A stretch of 64,000 nucleotides of DNA from positions 682,001 through 746,000 of the forward strand of contig CALOGB020000056.1 in NCBI GenBank assembly GCA_942636505.2. Reading direction: 5' to 3'. Made by a program: the position numbers and the translations under genes. The notes under the pieces were generated by a model. It worked only from the letters and a program-made list of their open reading frames with translations. It made no database searches and was not told the DNA's origin. How positions within the stretch are numbered: position 1 is the first letter of the stretch; every line of letters begins with the position of its first letter. This document shows positions 1 to 8,196 of the stretch, one piece after another. The stretch is from an uncultured bacterium. Lineage in GTDB: Bacteria > Pseudomonadota > Alphaproteobacteria > Sphingomonadales > Sphingomonadaceae.

Positions 1-474
1 GTCGCAGACGCTTTCCGCCAGGCTCTCGATCGCGGCGCGCGCGACGCCGGCTTCGTCGAGCGTCGAGACGTCCCGGCCGACGATCATCGCGACGCGGGTG
101 CGGGCGGCTTCCAGGTCGCCGCTTTCGAGGGCACGCGCGACCGGCACGACATGGTCGTACAGGCTACGGATCGCCAAGCCAGGCGCTGCCATCACGCCGA
201 TCGCGATCCAGGCGATGGGACCAAGAACGAGCCGCGGGAGGGAAGTCGCAGCGAGCGCCACGCCGACCGCCACTGCAATGAGTGCAACGATCGTGACGGC
301 ACCGGCGGAACGGCGGATCGTGTCCGATAGCGCAGGGCGGTTCCAGCGCGTTTCGGCCCATCCGATCATCCGTGCGAAGCCGCCAACCGGATGACCGATC
401 CGCGCATAGAGCGGCGCCGGCCAGCCGACCGCCGCGTCTATGATGATCGCCAGCACGGCGACCGGCTCAACCAC
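1..474 (-). CDS. cbiB: Adenosylcobinamide-phosphate synthase CbiB/CobD, N-terminal part (cut by window edge)
   Basis: This frame runs on the minus strand from about 474 off the left end, giving roughly 158 residues of a protein that is normally near 310. The visible part begins LAVVEPVAVLAIIIDAAVGW or a few codons later, then has ARIGHPVGGF and, near the edge, RAAIESLAESVCD. These are characteristic of the CbiB/CobD membrane protein that joins the aminopropanol arm to the corrin ring in cobalamin synthesis. The start chosen is a GTG at 474 that overlaps the cobC stop by 8 bases; a TTG at 480 is possible. It follows cobC in the same direction, as in many alphaproteobacterial cobalamin clusters. 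Confidence 0.85.
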   Translation of the reverse strand, partial: MVEPVAVLAIIIDAAVGWPAPLYARIGHPVGGFARMIGWAETRWNRPALSDTIRRSAGAVTIVALIAVAVGVALAATSLPRLVLGPIAWIAIGVMAAPGLAIRSLYDHVVPVARALESGDLEAARTRVAMIVGRDVSTLDEAGVARAAIESLAESVCD

Positions 475-1453
475 CGCCAAGCGCCTCGTCGAGCCGTGCA
501 AAGGCTTCGTCGCTGCCCGGGACGCCCATACGAAGCCAGCGCGGCGAATGATCGAAGGTTCGAGTCAGGATGCCGACCTGTGCAAGCCGTTCGAACAGCG
601 CGGGTGCCGCGTCGGTTTCGATCAGCCGGAACAACGCGCATTCGCCGCCGGCTTGGAGGCCATGACGTGCCAACATCGTGTCGAGCCTCTTTGCGCGTTC
701 GACGATCGAGACCCGCGTGGCGGCGATCCACGCGGCGTCTCGGTAGGCGGTGATGCCATAGGCCACGGCGTGCGCCGATATGGGCCAGCTGCCGAGCCGC
801 CGTCGCATCTCGGCGACGTGCTCCGGCGGCCCGATCATGAACCCGAGCCGCACGCCGGGCAGGCCGAAGAATTTGCCGAACGACCGAAACACGATCGCGC
901 GATCGTCGGGGCGGAGCAATGGGATGAGGCTAGATTCGGACGCGACGTCGGCGAACGCTTCGTCCACGATCAGGAAGGCACCGTTGCGCGCGATCGTCAG
1001 CAGGCGTTGCGGCGTGTCGCGGTGACCGTCGGGGTTATTGGGGTTGGCCAGCAACAGCGTGCCGTCCTCGACTGTCTCGATCGCGGCTCGCGCTATCGGA
1101 ACGGCGCCGTTGAGCGCTTCGGCATGTGTGGCGTAGCTCGGCACGACGAACCGGACGGGGGTGGGCAGGTCCAGCGCGGCCAGCATTCGTAGGCCGAGTT
1201 CACTACCGGGCAACGCGACGACCCGGTCCGCGGTCGTGCCGAATACGGCAGCAGCGGAGGCTTCCAGATCGGCGATCGCTGCGGGCGAGGGGAGGCTGTG
1301 CAGATCGACCGTCGGAACGCGATTGGTAGGCCACGCGCAGGGGTTGATACCGGTCGACAGGTCGAGCCATGGTCGCGGCGCATCCGGATAGTGGACGGCG
1401 GCGAGGTCGATCCGTCCACCGTGGATGCGCAGGGCGTTCATACCGTCTTTCAT
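467..1453 (-). CDS. cobC: Threonine-phosphate decarboxylase CobC (PLP-dependent)
   Basis: A fold-type I aminotransferase-like enzyme of about 328 residues. In cobalamin synthesis CobC/CobD-type enzymes decarboxylate threonine phosphate to the aminopropanol phosphate linker attached by CbiB. The N-terminus has RIHGGRIDLAA, then LDLSTGINP; the middle has LLLANPNNPDG and the VDEAFAD loop. The PLP lysine is in FRSFGKFFGLPGVRLG, all typical of the family. The start could be ATG 1453 or ATG 1441; both have weak ribosome sites, and 1441 would put the HGGR motif closer to the N-terminus. It is divergent from cobU across an 82-base gap and overlaps cbiB. Confidence 0.88.
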   Translation of the reverse strand: MKDGMNALRIHGGRIDLAAVHYPDAPRPWLDLSTGINPCAWPTNRVPTVDLHSLPSPAAIADLEASAAAVFGTTADRVVALPGSELGLRMLAALDLPTPVRFVVPSYATHAEALNGAVPIARAAIETVEDGTLLLANPNNPDGHRDTPQRLLTIARNGAFLIVDEAFADVASESSLIPLLRPDDRAIVFRSFGKFFGLPGVRLGFMIGPPEHVAEMRRRLGSWPISAHAVAYGITAYRDAAWIAATRVSIVERAKRLDTMLARHGLQAGGECALFRLIETDAAPALFERLAQVGILTRTFDHSPRWLRMGVPGSDEAFARLDEALGGG

Positions 1454-1535
1454 TCGGATCCGCGGGCTTTCGCTTGATCTTCCGGGCGTCATCGTCATTC
1501 CGGGCCCGTCGAGCAAGCGCGAAGGAAACGGTAGG

Positions 1536-2111
1536 ATGCAATCGGTCTGGACGCCGTTCGGAAAAAGCCTGTTCGTGCTGGGCGGCGCGCGTTCTGGGAA
1601 AAGCCGCCACGCTCAAGCCTTGGCCGAAGCCGCGGCGACGGACCACGCGACGCGGCTCGTCTATATCGCGACCGCGCAGGCATTCGACGGCGAGATGGAG
1701 GATCGGATCGCGCGCCATCGTGCCGACCGTGACGATCGGTGGCGGACCGTCGAGGCTCCGCTGGCGCTTGGCGAGGCGCTGAAGAGCGAAGACGGCCCGG
1801 ACGTCGTGATGCTGGTCGATTGCCTGACCCTGTGGGTGTCGAACCTGCTGCTGGCCGACGAGGCTGTCGCCGCGCGCGTGGACGATCTGGTCGAGACGAT
1901 CGCGCGATTGGAAGGCCGCGTCATCCTGGTGTCGAACGAAGTCGGGTTGGGTATCGTCCCGGACAATGTGTTGGCGCGGCGTTTCCGTGATGCGGCAGGG
2001 TTGCTCCATCAGCGGATCGCCGCAGAGGTCGATTCCGTCGACATGGTCATGGCCGGGTTGGTTCAGCGCTGGAAGACGGCGAACGCGGATTATAGATCTC
2101 AGAATGACTAG
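1536..2111 (+). CDS. cobU: Adenosylcobinamide kinase / adenosylcobinamide-phosphate guanylyltransferase CobU
   Basis: This is a 191-residue bifunctional enzyme that phosphorylates adenosylcobinamide and then transfers GMP from GTP. An early P-loop, FVLGGARSGKSRHAQ, is followed by YIATAQ, the ARHRADRDDRW segment holding the family's GMP-accepting histidine region, VDCLTLWVSNLL and VSNEVGLGIVP. All are CobU signatures and the length is normal. The frame is open upstream to 1425, but the ATG at 1536 fits the family N-terminus and avoids overlap with the divergent cobC. I saw no cobalamin riboswitch in the short gap upstream. Confidence 0.93.
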   Translation: MQSVWTPFGKSLFVLGGARSGKSRHAQALAEAAATDHATRLVYIATAQAFDGEMEDRIARHRADRDDRWRTVEAPLALGEALKSEDGPDVVMLVDCLTLWVSNLLLADEAVAARVDDLVETIARLEGRVILVSNEVGLGIVPDNVLARRFRDAAGLLHQRIAAEVDSVDMVMAGLVQRWKTANADYRSQND

Positions 2112-2418
2112 CGATCGCCTTTTTCGCGATGGGCAAGTATTCGCGGTGCCCGGAAGCGATCATTTGTGCGATATAAAAAACTGATTTGGTTTTTGCCATT
2201 TCAGATCTCGGTAATAAGATCGACAGATCGTGAAGCGGATAATTTTAATTTTATTTGTACGACACCAAAATTAATTGGAGCAGATCGGTCATCTCAAACA
2301 TTAATTAAAACATTTCGGTTCGAGCTATGTTAAAAGGGATTATCGCCAGCCGATTTTTTGGGCCCTGACGACCGAGAGATGCATGTGCTCCCGCCCCGAA
2401 TTTTGCGGGATTACTCTC
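2112..2418. other. AT-rich intergenic region upstream of the Crp/Fnr gene
   Basis: There are 307 bases without a credible gene. The stretch from about 2160 to 2350 is strikingly AT-rich for this genome, with runs such as taattttaattttattt and attaattaaaaca, against the GC-rich surroundings. It contains no clear tRNA or small-RNA fold that I can recognise. It most likely holds the promoter and operators of the regulator that follows, and perhaps the terminator region of cobU. I could not find a clear FNR-type TTGAT-N4-ATCAA box. Confidence 0.5.
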
Positions 2419-3156
2419 ATGGCTACGACGCTCAGCCCCTTGGCGCTGATGGTTCGGAAGTTGGAAACGCACGCTGTGCTGGACGACGGCGATCGCAAGG
2501 CGCTGCTCGCGCTGCCATATACCCTTCGCACGTTCGAGCCGTCCTCCTACCTCGTGCGCGAAGGCGATGCGCCGGATCAGTGCGCGGTACTATTGTCTGG
2601 GTTCGCGTATCGCCAGAAGCTGACCGTCGCGGGCATGCGACAGATCGTGTCGCTGCACATTCCAGGCGAGCCGCTCGACTTCCAGCATCTGTTCCTCGAC
2701 GTCGCGGACCACAACGTTCAGACGCTGACCCGCGCCGAGGTTGCGACGATCCCGCGATCGGCGCTGCGCGAACTGGCGCGGAACCGTGCTGCCATCAGCA
2801 ACGCGATCTTCGTCAACACGCTGGTCGAGGGATCGATCTTTCGCGAATGGATCCTCAATATCGGTCGCCGCGATGCGCGGTCGCGGCTGGCGCATTTTCT
2901 GTGCGAATTCGCGATCCGGCTCGACATGCAGGGGCTGACTGGCGCCGATGGCTATGAATTGCCGATGAGTCAGGAGCAGCTCGGCGATGCCCTCGGGCTG
3001 ACGGCGGTACATGTGAACCGCACGATCAAGTCGCTCGAGGCGGACGGTCTGATCGGGCGCAATCGTCGCCGGATCAGCTTTCCGCAATGGGATGCGCTAC
3101 GCGAACTCGCGGACTTTTCGAGCCGCTACCTGCATCTTGCCCAGCAGACCAGCTAG
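2419..3156 (+). CDS. Crp/Fnr-family transcriptional regulator
   Basis: The 245-residue protein has the usual two domains: an N-terminal cyclic-nucleotide-binding fold (about residues 15-145, with YLVREGDAPDQCAVLLSG and HIPGEPLDFQHLF) and a C-terminal winged helix (about 160-235, with MSQEQLGDALGLTAVHVNR and the wing LIGRNRRRISFP). The N-terminal cysteine cluster of oxygen-sensing FNR is absent, and the arginine-rich cAMP pocket of true CRP is not evident. The signal it senses is therefore unknown. The frame opens at 2383, but the ATG at 2419 gives the more usual N-terminus. It stands alone behind an AT-rich promoter region, which suggests separate control. Confidence 0.88.
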   Translation: MATTLSPLALMVRKLETHAVLDDGDRKALLALPYTLRTFEPSSYLVREGDAPDQCAVLLSGFAYRQKLTVAGMRQIVSLHIPGEPLDFQHLFLDVADHNVQTLTRAEVATIPRSALRELARNRAAISNAIFVNTLVEGSIFREWILNIGRRDARSRLAHFLCEFAIRLDMQGLTGADGYELPMSQEQLGDALGLTAVHVNRTIKSLEADGLIGRNRRRISFPQWDALRELADFSSRYLHLAQQTS

Positions 3157-3162
3157 TCGCTT

Positions 3163-3381
3163 CTATCGTTGATGCGCGTGATCGACCGAATCGATGATCC
3201 GCCCACCAGCCATGAAGACGGCGATCGGGCAGGCGGCGAACAGCAGCCAGCCGCCGTATCCGGGATATTGCTGGAGATAGTGCATCCCGCGTTCGACCGC
3301 GCCAACGCCGAGGCCGTAGATGACGAGAAAGGCCTCGAACTTGGTCTTGATGATGAAGAGGCGAGCAAACCGGGTCCACAT
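3163..3381 (-). CDS. Small conserved membrane protein, function unknown
   Basis: A 72-residue protein with two probable membrane segments: one around residues 15-33 (KFEAFLVIYGLGVGAVERG) and one around 43-60 (GGWLLFAACPIAVFMAGG). The amphipathic start MWTRFARLFIIKTKFEAFL and the clean gene ends argue for a real gene. I believe similar small proteins occur in other sphingomonads, but I cannot verify that here. It lies tail to tail with the Crp/Fnr gene, six bases apart, and about 110 bases downstream of astA on the same strand. No enzyme motif is visible, so I assign no function. Confidence 0.7.
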   Translation of the reverse strand: MWTRFARLFIIKTKFEAFLVIYGLGVGAVERGMHYLQQYPGYGGWLLFAACPIAVFMAGGRIIDSVDHAHQR

Positions 3382-3490
3382 GGCGGTCCTAGCAGCAAGG
3401 TGCGTGCCATTGGCTGTTATGCGCGGTTCTGACGCTATAAAATATGGTTACCTGTAAATTAACTCGACGTTTTACGTTGGATTGCTGCGG

Positions 3491-4507
3491 TCATATGCGG
3501 GCGACGTGCGTGACCCGGTCGGCTTCGCCGACGTCCAAGGAGCGCGCGCAATCATCGGCCAGCACGACGCCGTCCTCGGTCTCGCGGACCTTGCCGAACG
3601 CGGCGCGGAAGTCGGCAAGGTTGCCCGTCGCGACCAGGGCGTCCTTGCCGTCGTCGCCACCGATCCCGACCACGTTGCTGTCGCGCGCATCGGCGATCGA
3701 GCGGACCTGATCGGTGCGGGCGGTCATCGTCGGGCCGCCATCGAAGATGTCGACGTAATTCTCGAACGCAAAGCCTTCGTTCTCGAGCATCCGCATCGCA
3801 GCGCGGCCCGAGGGATGCGGAAGGCCGATCGCGGCGCGCGCGGTCTCGGTCAGCATCGCGGTGTAGATCGGATGCTTGGGCATCAGGTCGGCGATGAACT
3901 GGTGGCCGTTGATGGCATTGAACTGGTCTGCGTCCTGGAAATTCATCCCGAAGAAGCGGCCTGCGAGGCCATCCCAGAACGGCGAGCCGCCGGCTTCGTC
4001 GATGACGCCGCGCAGTTCGGCGAGGATTCGGTCGGCAAAGCGGGCGCGGTGCATCTTGATGAAGAGGTAGCGGCTGCGCGCGAGCAACAGGCCGAGGCCG
4101 CCGGCGCGTTCGCCGGGATGGAGGAACAGTCCGCCGACCTCGCTTGCGCCTTCGAGATCGGTGGCGAGCGATAGCATGTCGGCGCGGAAAGTGCGGTTCA
4201 GCTCGCGGCTGTGCTGCGTGAGCTGGCCGATCCGGTAGCTGTAGAAAGGGTAGCTCTGGCCCACCTGCGTGAAAATCTGGCAGGTGCCGCGGACTTCCTT
4301 CGTCTCGATGTTCTCGAGGATCAGTACGAACAGCTCGTCCTGCACCGGGCCGTCGGTGCGCGCGAAGGCGGCGTGGCTGCGTTCGAGCTTGGCGGTGAGC
4401 GCGCGACGATCGGGTGGCAAATTGGTGAAACCGCCGCCGGTCAGCTTGGCCATCTCGTAGAGGTGCTGAAGGTCGTCGTCGACCGCGGCCCGGATTCTGA
4501 AGCTCAC
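3491..4507 (-). CDS. astA: Arginine N-succinyltransferase AstA
   Basis: The 338-residue protein begins FRIRAAVDDDLQHLYEMA and contains LTGGGFTNLP, the SYPFYSYRIGQ segment, EVGGLFLHP, LLLARSRYLF, FWDGLAGRFFGM and AINGHQFIADLMP. These are hallmarks of AstA, which transfers succinyl from succinyl-CoA to arginine in the first step of the ammonia-producing arginine catabolic (AST) pathway. The start is a GTG that overlaps the stop of the upstream M20 hydrolase by 4 bases (GTGA), so the two are probably co-translated. The other AST genes (astB, astC, astD, astE) are not in the window. Confidence 0.94.
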   Translation of the reverse strand: MSFRIRAAVDDDLQHLYEMAKLTGGGFTNLPPDRRALTAKLERSHAAFARTDGPVQDELFVLILENIETKEVRGTCQIFTQVGQSYPFYSYRIGQLTQHSRELNRTFRADMLSLATDLEGASEVGGLFLHPGERAGGLGLLLARSRYLFIKMHRARFADRILAELRGVIDEAGGSPFWDGLAGRFFGMNFQDADQFNAINGHQFIADLMPKHPIYTAMLTETARAAIGLPHPSGRAAMRMLENEGFAFENYVDIFDGGPTMTARTDQVRSIADARDSNVVGIGGDDGKDALVATGNLADFRAAFGKVRETEDGVVLADDCARSLDVGEADRVTHVARI

Positions 4508-5709
4508 AAGCGGCCCTCCGCGATACGCAATATGGTGACCGCCGACAGCGCCGCGCGTTCGGCGAGGCTATCGGGGATCATGAATTCGTCGGTCGAATGG
4601 ATCGCGCCGCCGCGGACGCCCATCGTGTCGACGACCGGCACGCCGGCAGCGGCGATATTGTTGCCGTCGCAGACGCCGCCGGTGGCTTTCCAGGCGATGT
4701 CGAGACCTAGGTCCGCACCAGATGCCTTGACCAGATCGAACAGTCGCGCGGCGCCGTCGTCGATCGGCTTCGGCGGGCGGTTGAAGCTGCCATGGAGCTC
4801 GATGCGGACGTCGTGCTCGGCAGCGACCATCGCGACCGCGGAGTCGATATGCGATTGCGCCCGCGCGATGTCGTCGAGCGTGGCGGGGCGGAAGTTGATG
4901 CGGAGGATGGCGAGGTCGGGGACGACGTTGTTCGGGCCACCGCCCTCGATCCGCGCCGGGTTCACCGCGAGACGCGGGCCGCGGACCTTCGACAGCCGTA
5001 CCGCGATGTCGGCGGCCGCGACGAGCGCGTTGCGGCCGTCTTCAGGGTTCCGGCCGGCGTGCGCGCTGCGGCCGTGGACGATGATCGAGAAGTTGCCCGT
5101 GCCGCCCCGTGCGCCGGCGAGCGTGCCGTCGGCGAGCGCGGGTTCGTAGGTCAGCGCGGCGACCTTGCCATGCGCGGCGCGGGCGAGCAGCCCGGCGGAA
5201 GAGAAGGAGCCGGTTTCCTCGTCCGAGTTGATGACGACGTCATAGCCGATCCGCGCGGCGAGGGGGCTGGCCTCGACCGCCTGAAGTGCGGCAAGCATCA
5301 CCGCCAGCCCGCCCTTCATGTCCGCGACGCCGGGGCCGTTCAGTCGGCCGTCGTCGAGCCATTGCAGAGACTGGAACGCGTGATCGACCGGATAGACCGT
5401 GTCCATATGGCCCGTGAACAGCATGCGGACGGGCGCGTCGGGACGCACGACGAGGTGCAGGTGCTTGCCGTGCTCGATCGCGGAGACCACGCCGTCCGCG
5501 CCGACGGTGTCGACGGGTGTCGGCTCGACCAGCGTGATCTCGCCCGGCAGGCTCGCGAACGCGTCGCCGAGCAATCCGGCCATCGTCGCCACCCCGGCAA
5601 GGTTGCGCGTGCCGCTGTTGACGGCCGCCCAGGCCTCGACCTGCGCCAGCATCGGTGCAGCGCCCGCCGTGTCGACGGCATCGCGCTCTATCGGTGTAAG
5701 TCCCCTCAT
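4504..5709 (-). CDS. M20-family metallo-hydrolase (carboxypeptidase / ArgE-DapE type)
   Basis: About 401 residues. The metal-binding pattern of M20 peptidases is clear: LFTGHMDTVYP (first histidine and Asp), GPGVADMKGGL (bridging Asp), NSDEETGS (catalytic Glu pair), then the dimerisation domain with GRSAHAG, and a C-terminal ATGGVCDGNN and GGAIHSTDE. The nearest named families are glutamate carboxypeptidase (CPG2) and acetylornithine deacetylase. Because it is coupled to astA by a 4-base overlap, a role on an N-acylated amino acid such as a succinylated arginine-pathway intermediate is possible but only inferred. The start ATG at 5709 is preferred over the GTG one codon upstream. Confidence 0.86.
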   Translation of the reverse strand: MRGLTPIERDAVDTAGAAPMLAQVEAWAAVNSGTRNLAGVATMAGLLGDAFASLPGEITLVEPTPVDTVGADGVVSAIEHGKHLHLVVRPDAPVRMLFTGHMDTVYPVDHAFQSLQWLDDGRLNGPGVADMKGGLAVMLAALQAVEASPLAARIGYDVVINSDEETGSFSSAGLLARAAHGKVAALTYEPALADGTLAGARGGTGNFSIIVHGRSAHAGRNPEDGRNALVAAADIAVRLSKVRGPRLAVNPARIEGGGPNNVVPDLAILRINFRPATLDDIARAQSHIDSAVAMVAAEHDVRIELHGSFNRPPKPIDDGAARLFDLVKASGADLGLDIAWKATGGVCDGNNIAAAGVPVVDTMGVRGGAIHSTDEFMIPDSLAERAALSAVTILRIAEGRL

Positions 5710-5749
5710 CACGCGACCCTAGCGAAGCTGGGCGCACGTGGGAACAGCG

Positions 5750-6652
5750 TCAGAAGCTGTAGACCAGCGACGCGCGGCTGGTGGTGTCGGTCGAGACCGA
5801 GCCGACCGGCGGTTCGCTTTCATACTGGACGCTGTACGACAGCGCGGCGGAGAGCGGCCCGATCAGCTTGGCGTTGAGCGATGTCGTGCCGCTGAGCGTG
5901 CTGTTGTAGCGCTGGACATAGGCGGAGGCGACCTGGCTGACCGACAGGCCGCTCAGGATCCGCACGCTGAAATTCGCCGTGCCACGCGCGGCGATGCTGC
6001 TCTGCTCGGTATCGTCAGTAAATTCGGTGTAGCGATACGCTGGCCCGAGTTCGAGATCGAGCTTGGTCCCCGCGGTCTTGATCACGCTGTAGCCGGCACC
6101 GACCGAGGTCGAATAACGGTTGAAATAGCCGAGGAACCGATCGCCTTCATATTGCGCGACGCCGTAGATGTAGGCGCGGTCGTCGATCTTGTAGTTGGGC
6201 TCGTACGAGGCGAGGTAGTGCTCGCGCGTCGTGATGTTCTGGTTCGACTGATAGTCCGCCTGCGCGTGGAATTTCTGGCGCCAGCGAAGGCCTTCGCGGT
6301 TGAGGTCGAGCACCGCCGTGCCGCCCGCGGTGTCGGAATTGCCCGTCGTCAGATACCCGCCGACCTCGGCCTTGCCGCTCCACAAGTCGAGGAAGCTGGC
6401 CTGACGGATGACCTGCGTGCGCTGCGCTGCGCGGTCGGCTTTCCACTTTTCGGCGATCGCCAGCACCGCGTCGCCGCTGAGCGGATCGGCGGCGCGCGCG
6501 TATTTGGCGATCGTGTTGACGTCGGCTTCGTTGCCCGCCTCCAGCGCCGCGTCGAGCATCGCGCGGATCGTCTCGGGGATCATCACCGACTGCGGATCGG
6601 GCGCGTTCGCCAGCAGCAGCGGGGCGAGCAGAAGAGGGGCTAAGCGGCGCAC
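5750..6652 (-). CDS. DUF481-family outer-membrane beta-barrel protein
   Basis: A 300-residue protein with an N-terminal signal peptide (RRLAPLLLAPLLLANA) and a roughly 80-residue alpha-helical linker. A DUF481 barrel follows, starting at about residue 90 (WSGKAEVGGYLTTGNSD) and showing alternating aromatic strands: FHAQADYQSNQN, RAYIYGVAQYEGD, GAGYSVIKT. It ends in phenylalanine (ASLVYSF), the usual signal for outer-membrane assembly. The family (YdiY-like, salt-induced in some species) has no settled biochemical role. The start codon is GTG. It lies 37 bases upstream of the M20 gene on the same strand, so it may lead that operon. Confidence 0.85.
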   Translation of the reverse strand: MRRLAPLLLAPLLLANAPDPQSVMIPETIRAMLDAALEAGNEADVNTIAKYARAADPLSGDAVLAIAEKWKADRAAQRTQVIRQASFLDLWSGKAEVGGYLTTGNSDTAGGTAVLDLNREGLRWRQKFHAQADYQSNQNITTREHYLASYEPNYKIDDRAYIYGVAQYEGDRFLGYFNRYSTSVGAGYSVIKTAGTKLDLELGPAYRYTEFTDDTEQSSIAARGTANFSVRILSGLSVSQVASAYVQRYNSTLSGTTSLNAKLIGPLSAALSYSVQYESEPPVGSVSTDTTSRASLVYSF

Positions 6653-6691
6653 AGCCGTTCCGTAACGGCAGCGTGACGGAATGGGAACTGC

Positions 6692-7186
6692 TCAGCGTGT
6701 CGAGGTTGCGCCGAGATGTGGCGCGAAGGCGGCGAGTACCTGTTCGTAGAGAGCCTTCTTGAACGGCACGATCAGCCGCGGCAGGTCGGCGGGATCGCTC
6801 CAGCGCCATGCACGGAACTCCTCGTGGTCGGTGGCGATGTTCACGTCCGCATCGGTGCCGAGGAAGCGGTACAGGAACCAGCGCTGCGTCTGGCCGCGCC
6901 ATTTGCCCTTCCAGACTTTCCCCAGCAGTTCGGGGGGAAGGTCGTAGACGAATTCGCCGGGCGCTTCTGCGATCAGCTCGACCTTGTCCGGCATGACGCC
7001 GGTTTCCTCACCGAGTTCGCGCAGTGCGGCGGCTTCGGCGTCCTCGCCCGGATCGATCCCGCCCTGTGGCATCTGCCACGCCTCCAGCGGCGAATCGTTG
7101 CGCTGGCCGACGAAGATCTTGCCGTCCGCGTTGATGAGCATGATGCCGGCGCAGGGACGGTAGGGCAGGGTCGAAACGTCGGTCAA
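6692..7186 (-). CDS. rppH: RNA pyrophosphohydrolase RppH (Nudix)
   Basis: This 164-residue Nudix hydrolase matches RppH, which trims the 5' triphosphate of mRNAs and so triggers decay. The start [20 protein letters not shown] and [13 protein letters not shown] are typical, and the Nudix box G-x5-E-x7-RELGEETG is intact. [13 protein letters not shown] follows, which is specific to the RppH/IalA branch. The best start is a TTG at 7186; the next ATG would remove the conserved YRPCAGI segment. It is divergent from the deacetylase-family gene. Confidence 0.92.
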   Translation of the reverse strand: MTDVSTLPYRPCAGIMLINADGKIFVGQRNDSPLEAWQMPQGGIDPGEDAEAAALRELGEETGVMPDKVELIAEAPGEFVYDLPPELLGKVWKGKWRGQTQRWFLYRFLGTDADVNIATDHEEFRAWRWSDPADLPRLIVPFKKALYEQVLAAFAPHLGATSTR

Positions 7187-7260
7187 AATAGTCTCCGCAA
7201 CGCAGGTGCTTGGGGCTCGGGTAACTTGGGAGTCAGCGGGCGCGCTCCTACCTACGGAGC

Positions 7261-8163
7261 ATGATCCATGTCGTCCACCATCCCGACTATGTCACCCCCG
7301 CGCCGGCGCGCTCGACCTATCGCTGGAACAAGAACGGGCTGATCCGCGACCTGCTGCTCGAAAAGGGCGATGCGGTGGCTTGGCACCGCGCAGAGACTAC
7401 GCCGACTGCGTGGCTGGAAGCGGTGCATGACGAGGACTACGTCGCCGAGGTTCTCCGCGCGGACGTACCGAAGGAGAAGGAACGGCGGATCGGGTTTCCG
7501 GTGACCGAGGCGGTAGCGTCGCGTGCCGCGATCGTGCCGCACGGGACATGGCTGGCCGCCTGCCTTGCGCTAGAGCACGGGTTCGCGGCGAACACCGCGG
7601 GTGGGAGCCATCATGCGCTGGCGAACACTGGCGCGGGGTTCTGCGTGTTCAACGATCTGGCGGTGGCAGCGGCGCGGCTGATCGACGAGGGGCGGGTGGC
7701 GCGCGTCCTCGTCGTCGATTGCGATGTGCATCAGGGCGACGGGACCGCGGCGTTGCTCGCGGGGCGACCGGAGATCGCGACCTATTCGATCCATGCGGAG
7801 AAGAATTTTCCGGTGCGGAAGGCGCGCTCGACGCTTGATGTGCCGTTGCCGGACAAGGTCGGCGACGAGGCGTATCTGGCGACGCTGGAGTCGACACTGG
7901 TGCCTTTGCTCGACGAGTTCCGGCCTGAGTTGATCCTCTACCAGGCGGGCGTGGATCCGTTCGAGGGCGACCGGCTCGGGCGATTGGCGCTGACCTTGGA
8001 TGGCCTGGCCCGACGGGAACGGCTTGTTGCTAGCCTTGCGGTTGCGCGCGGCGTGCCGCTCGCGAGTACGGTCGGCGGGGGCTACGGCGACGATGCGCTC
8101 GCGATCGCCGAGCGGCACGTGGCGGCGATCATGACGCTGGGGGAAACTTTCGCGGCGGCATGA
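7261..8163 (+). CDS. Histone deacetylase-family hydrolase
   Basis: A 300-residue zinc hydrolase of the arginase/deacetylase fold. Motifs in order: the substrate-channel [19 protein letters not shown] with the paired catalytic histidines (about residues 118-119), then [13 protein letters not shown] supplying zinc-binding Asp and His, and late [14 protein letters not shown] supplying the second zinc Asp. Bacterial members act on acetylated polyamines, acetoin-linked or other small substrates rather than histones, and the substrate here is unknown. The ATG at 7261 follows a good GGAG site. The photolyase gene begins 33 bases after its end, so they may share a transcript. Confidence 0.92.
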   Translation: MIHVVHHPDYVTPAPARSTYRWNKNGLIRDLLLEKGDAVAWHRAETTPTAWLEAVHDEDYVAEVLRADVPKEKERRIGFPVTEAVASRAAIVPHGTWLAACLALEHGFAANTAGGSHHALANTGAGFCVFNDLAVAAARLIDEGRVARVLVVDCDVHQGDGTAALLAGRPEIATYSIHAEKNFPVRKARSTLDVPLPDKVGDEAYLATLESTLVPLLDEFRPELILYQAGVDPFEGDRLGRLALTLDGLARRERLVASLAVARGVPLASTVGGGYGDDALAIAERHVAAIMTLGETFAAA

Positions 8164-8196
8164 TGCTGGATCGCGGCTTGCTGCGTTGGGCATGCG

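Noticed and set aside
1454..1535. Possible cobalamin riboswitch between cobC and cobU
   Set aside because: The gap is only about 80 bases and I see no B12-box core, so a full riboswitch cannot fit.
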